From the NCBI GenBank assembly GCA_900551495.1, contig URWG01000120.1, positions 1 through 5,562 on the forward strand: a stretch of DNA of 5,562 nucleotides, in the 5' to 3' direction. The translations under genes were made by a program, and so were the position numbers. This DNA is from an uncultured Eubacteriales bacterium. Lineage in GTDB: Bacteria; Bacillota; Clostridia; Oscillospirales; Oscillospiraceae. The notes beneath the pieces were generated by a model. It searched no databases, was not told the DNA's origin, and worked only from the letters and a program-made list of their open reading frames with translations. Position 1 is the first letter of the stretch, and every line of letters begins with the position of its first letter. Shown here in pieces: positions 5,493-5,562 of this stretch.

Positions 5493-5562
5493 ATGGCAAC
5501 ACAAGTAACAAATTATCAATGTCCCGCCTGCACGGGACCACTCCATTTTGTAGGAGAATCCG
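5493..5562 (+). CDS. TFIIB-type zinc-ribbon protein (start only)
   Basis: ATG 5493 follows GAGGA (5482-5486) by 6 bases, and 45 bases separate it from the previous stop. The visible 23 residues read M-A-T-Q-V-T-N-Y-Q-C-P-A-C-T-G-P-L-H-F-V-G-E-S, with Cys10-x-x-Cys13. This closely matches the N terminus of the TFIIB-type zinc-ribbon proteins found in many Oscillospiraceae, in which a second Cys pair (C-x-Y-C-G) is expected shortly after the window edge. The protein is probably cytoplasmic and zinc-binding; TFIIB-like naming does not imply a role in transcription. The 3' end lies outside the window. Confidence 0.8.
   Translation, partial: MATQVTNYQCPACTGPLHFVGES

Overview
The window looks like a piece of a Gram-positive, anaerobic Clostridia chromosome, most likely from the Oscillospiraceae/Ruminococcaceae. 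The reasons are the moderately high GC content, strong AGGAGG-type ribosome binding sites, frequent TTG/GTG starts, three SLH repeats of the C-T-R-A/G-Q type, lipoproteins with DUF5067-like domains, and a DUF4428 protein. These family names come from recognising the protein sequences, not from a search. Every gene I can support is on the + strand. There are no RNA genes, insertion sequences or CRISPR arrays.

Layout. (1) Bases 2-1078 are the 3' end of a surface protein gene cut by the window edge: an N-terminal region I do not recognise, one InlB-type (divergent B-repeat) domain, and three C-terminal SLH domains for cell-wall attachment. A strong 9-bp hairpin without a U-tract follows. (2) Bases 1168-2630 are a tightly packed set: a DUF6935-like soluble protein starting at TTG 1168, a 32-aa CxxC microprotein (1656-1754) joined by 4-base overlaps on both sides, a single-pass membrane protein (1751-2374), and a reading frame for a two-helix membrane protein (to 2630) with no convincing start. 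(3) Bases 2666-3436 encode a DUF4428 protein with zinc-binding Cys pairs at both ends. (4) Bases 3476-4510 encode a lipoprotein with a DUF5067-like domain and a Trp-rich C-terminal domain. (5) After a 106-base gap holding hairpins, bases 4617-5447 encode a second, different lipoprotein. (6) At 5493 a TFIIB-type zinc-ribbon gene begins and runs off the window.

From 1168 onward the genes are co-directional, closely spaced and all of unknown function. They combine small cytoplasmic Cys-pair (probably Zn-binding) proteins with membrane-anchored or lipid-anchored extracytoplasmic proteins. My inference is one or two transcription units forming an uncharacterised envelope-associated module, with zinc-ribbon proteins inside and lipoproteins outside. 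Nothing in the sequence identifies an enzymatic activity. The most unusual points are the microprotein with coupled junctions on both sides, and the two-helix membrane frame that lacks a start and lies next to an A6 run.
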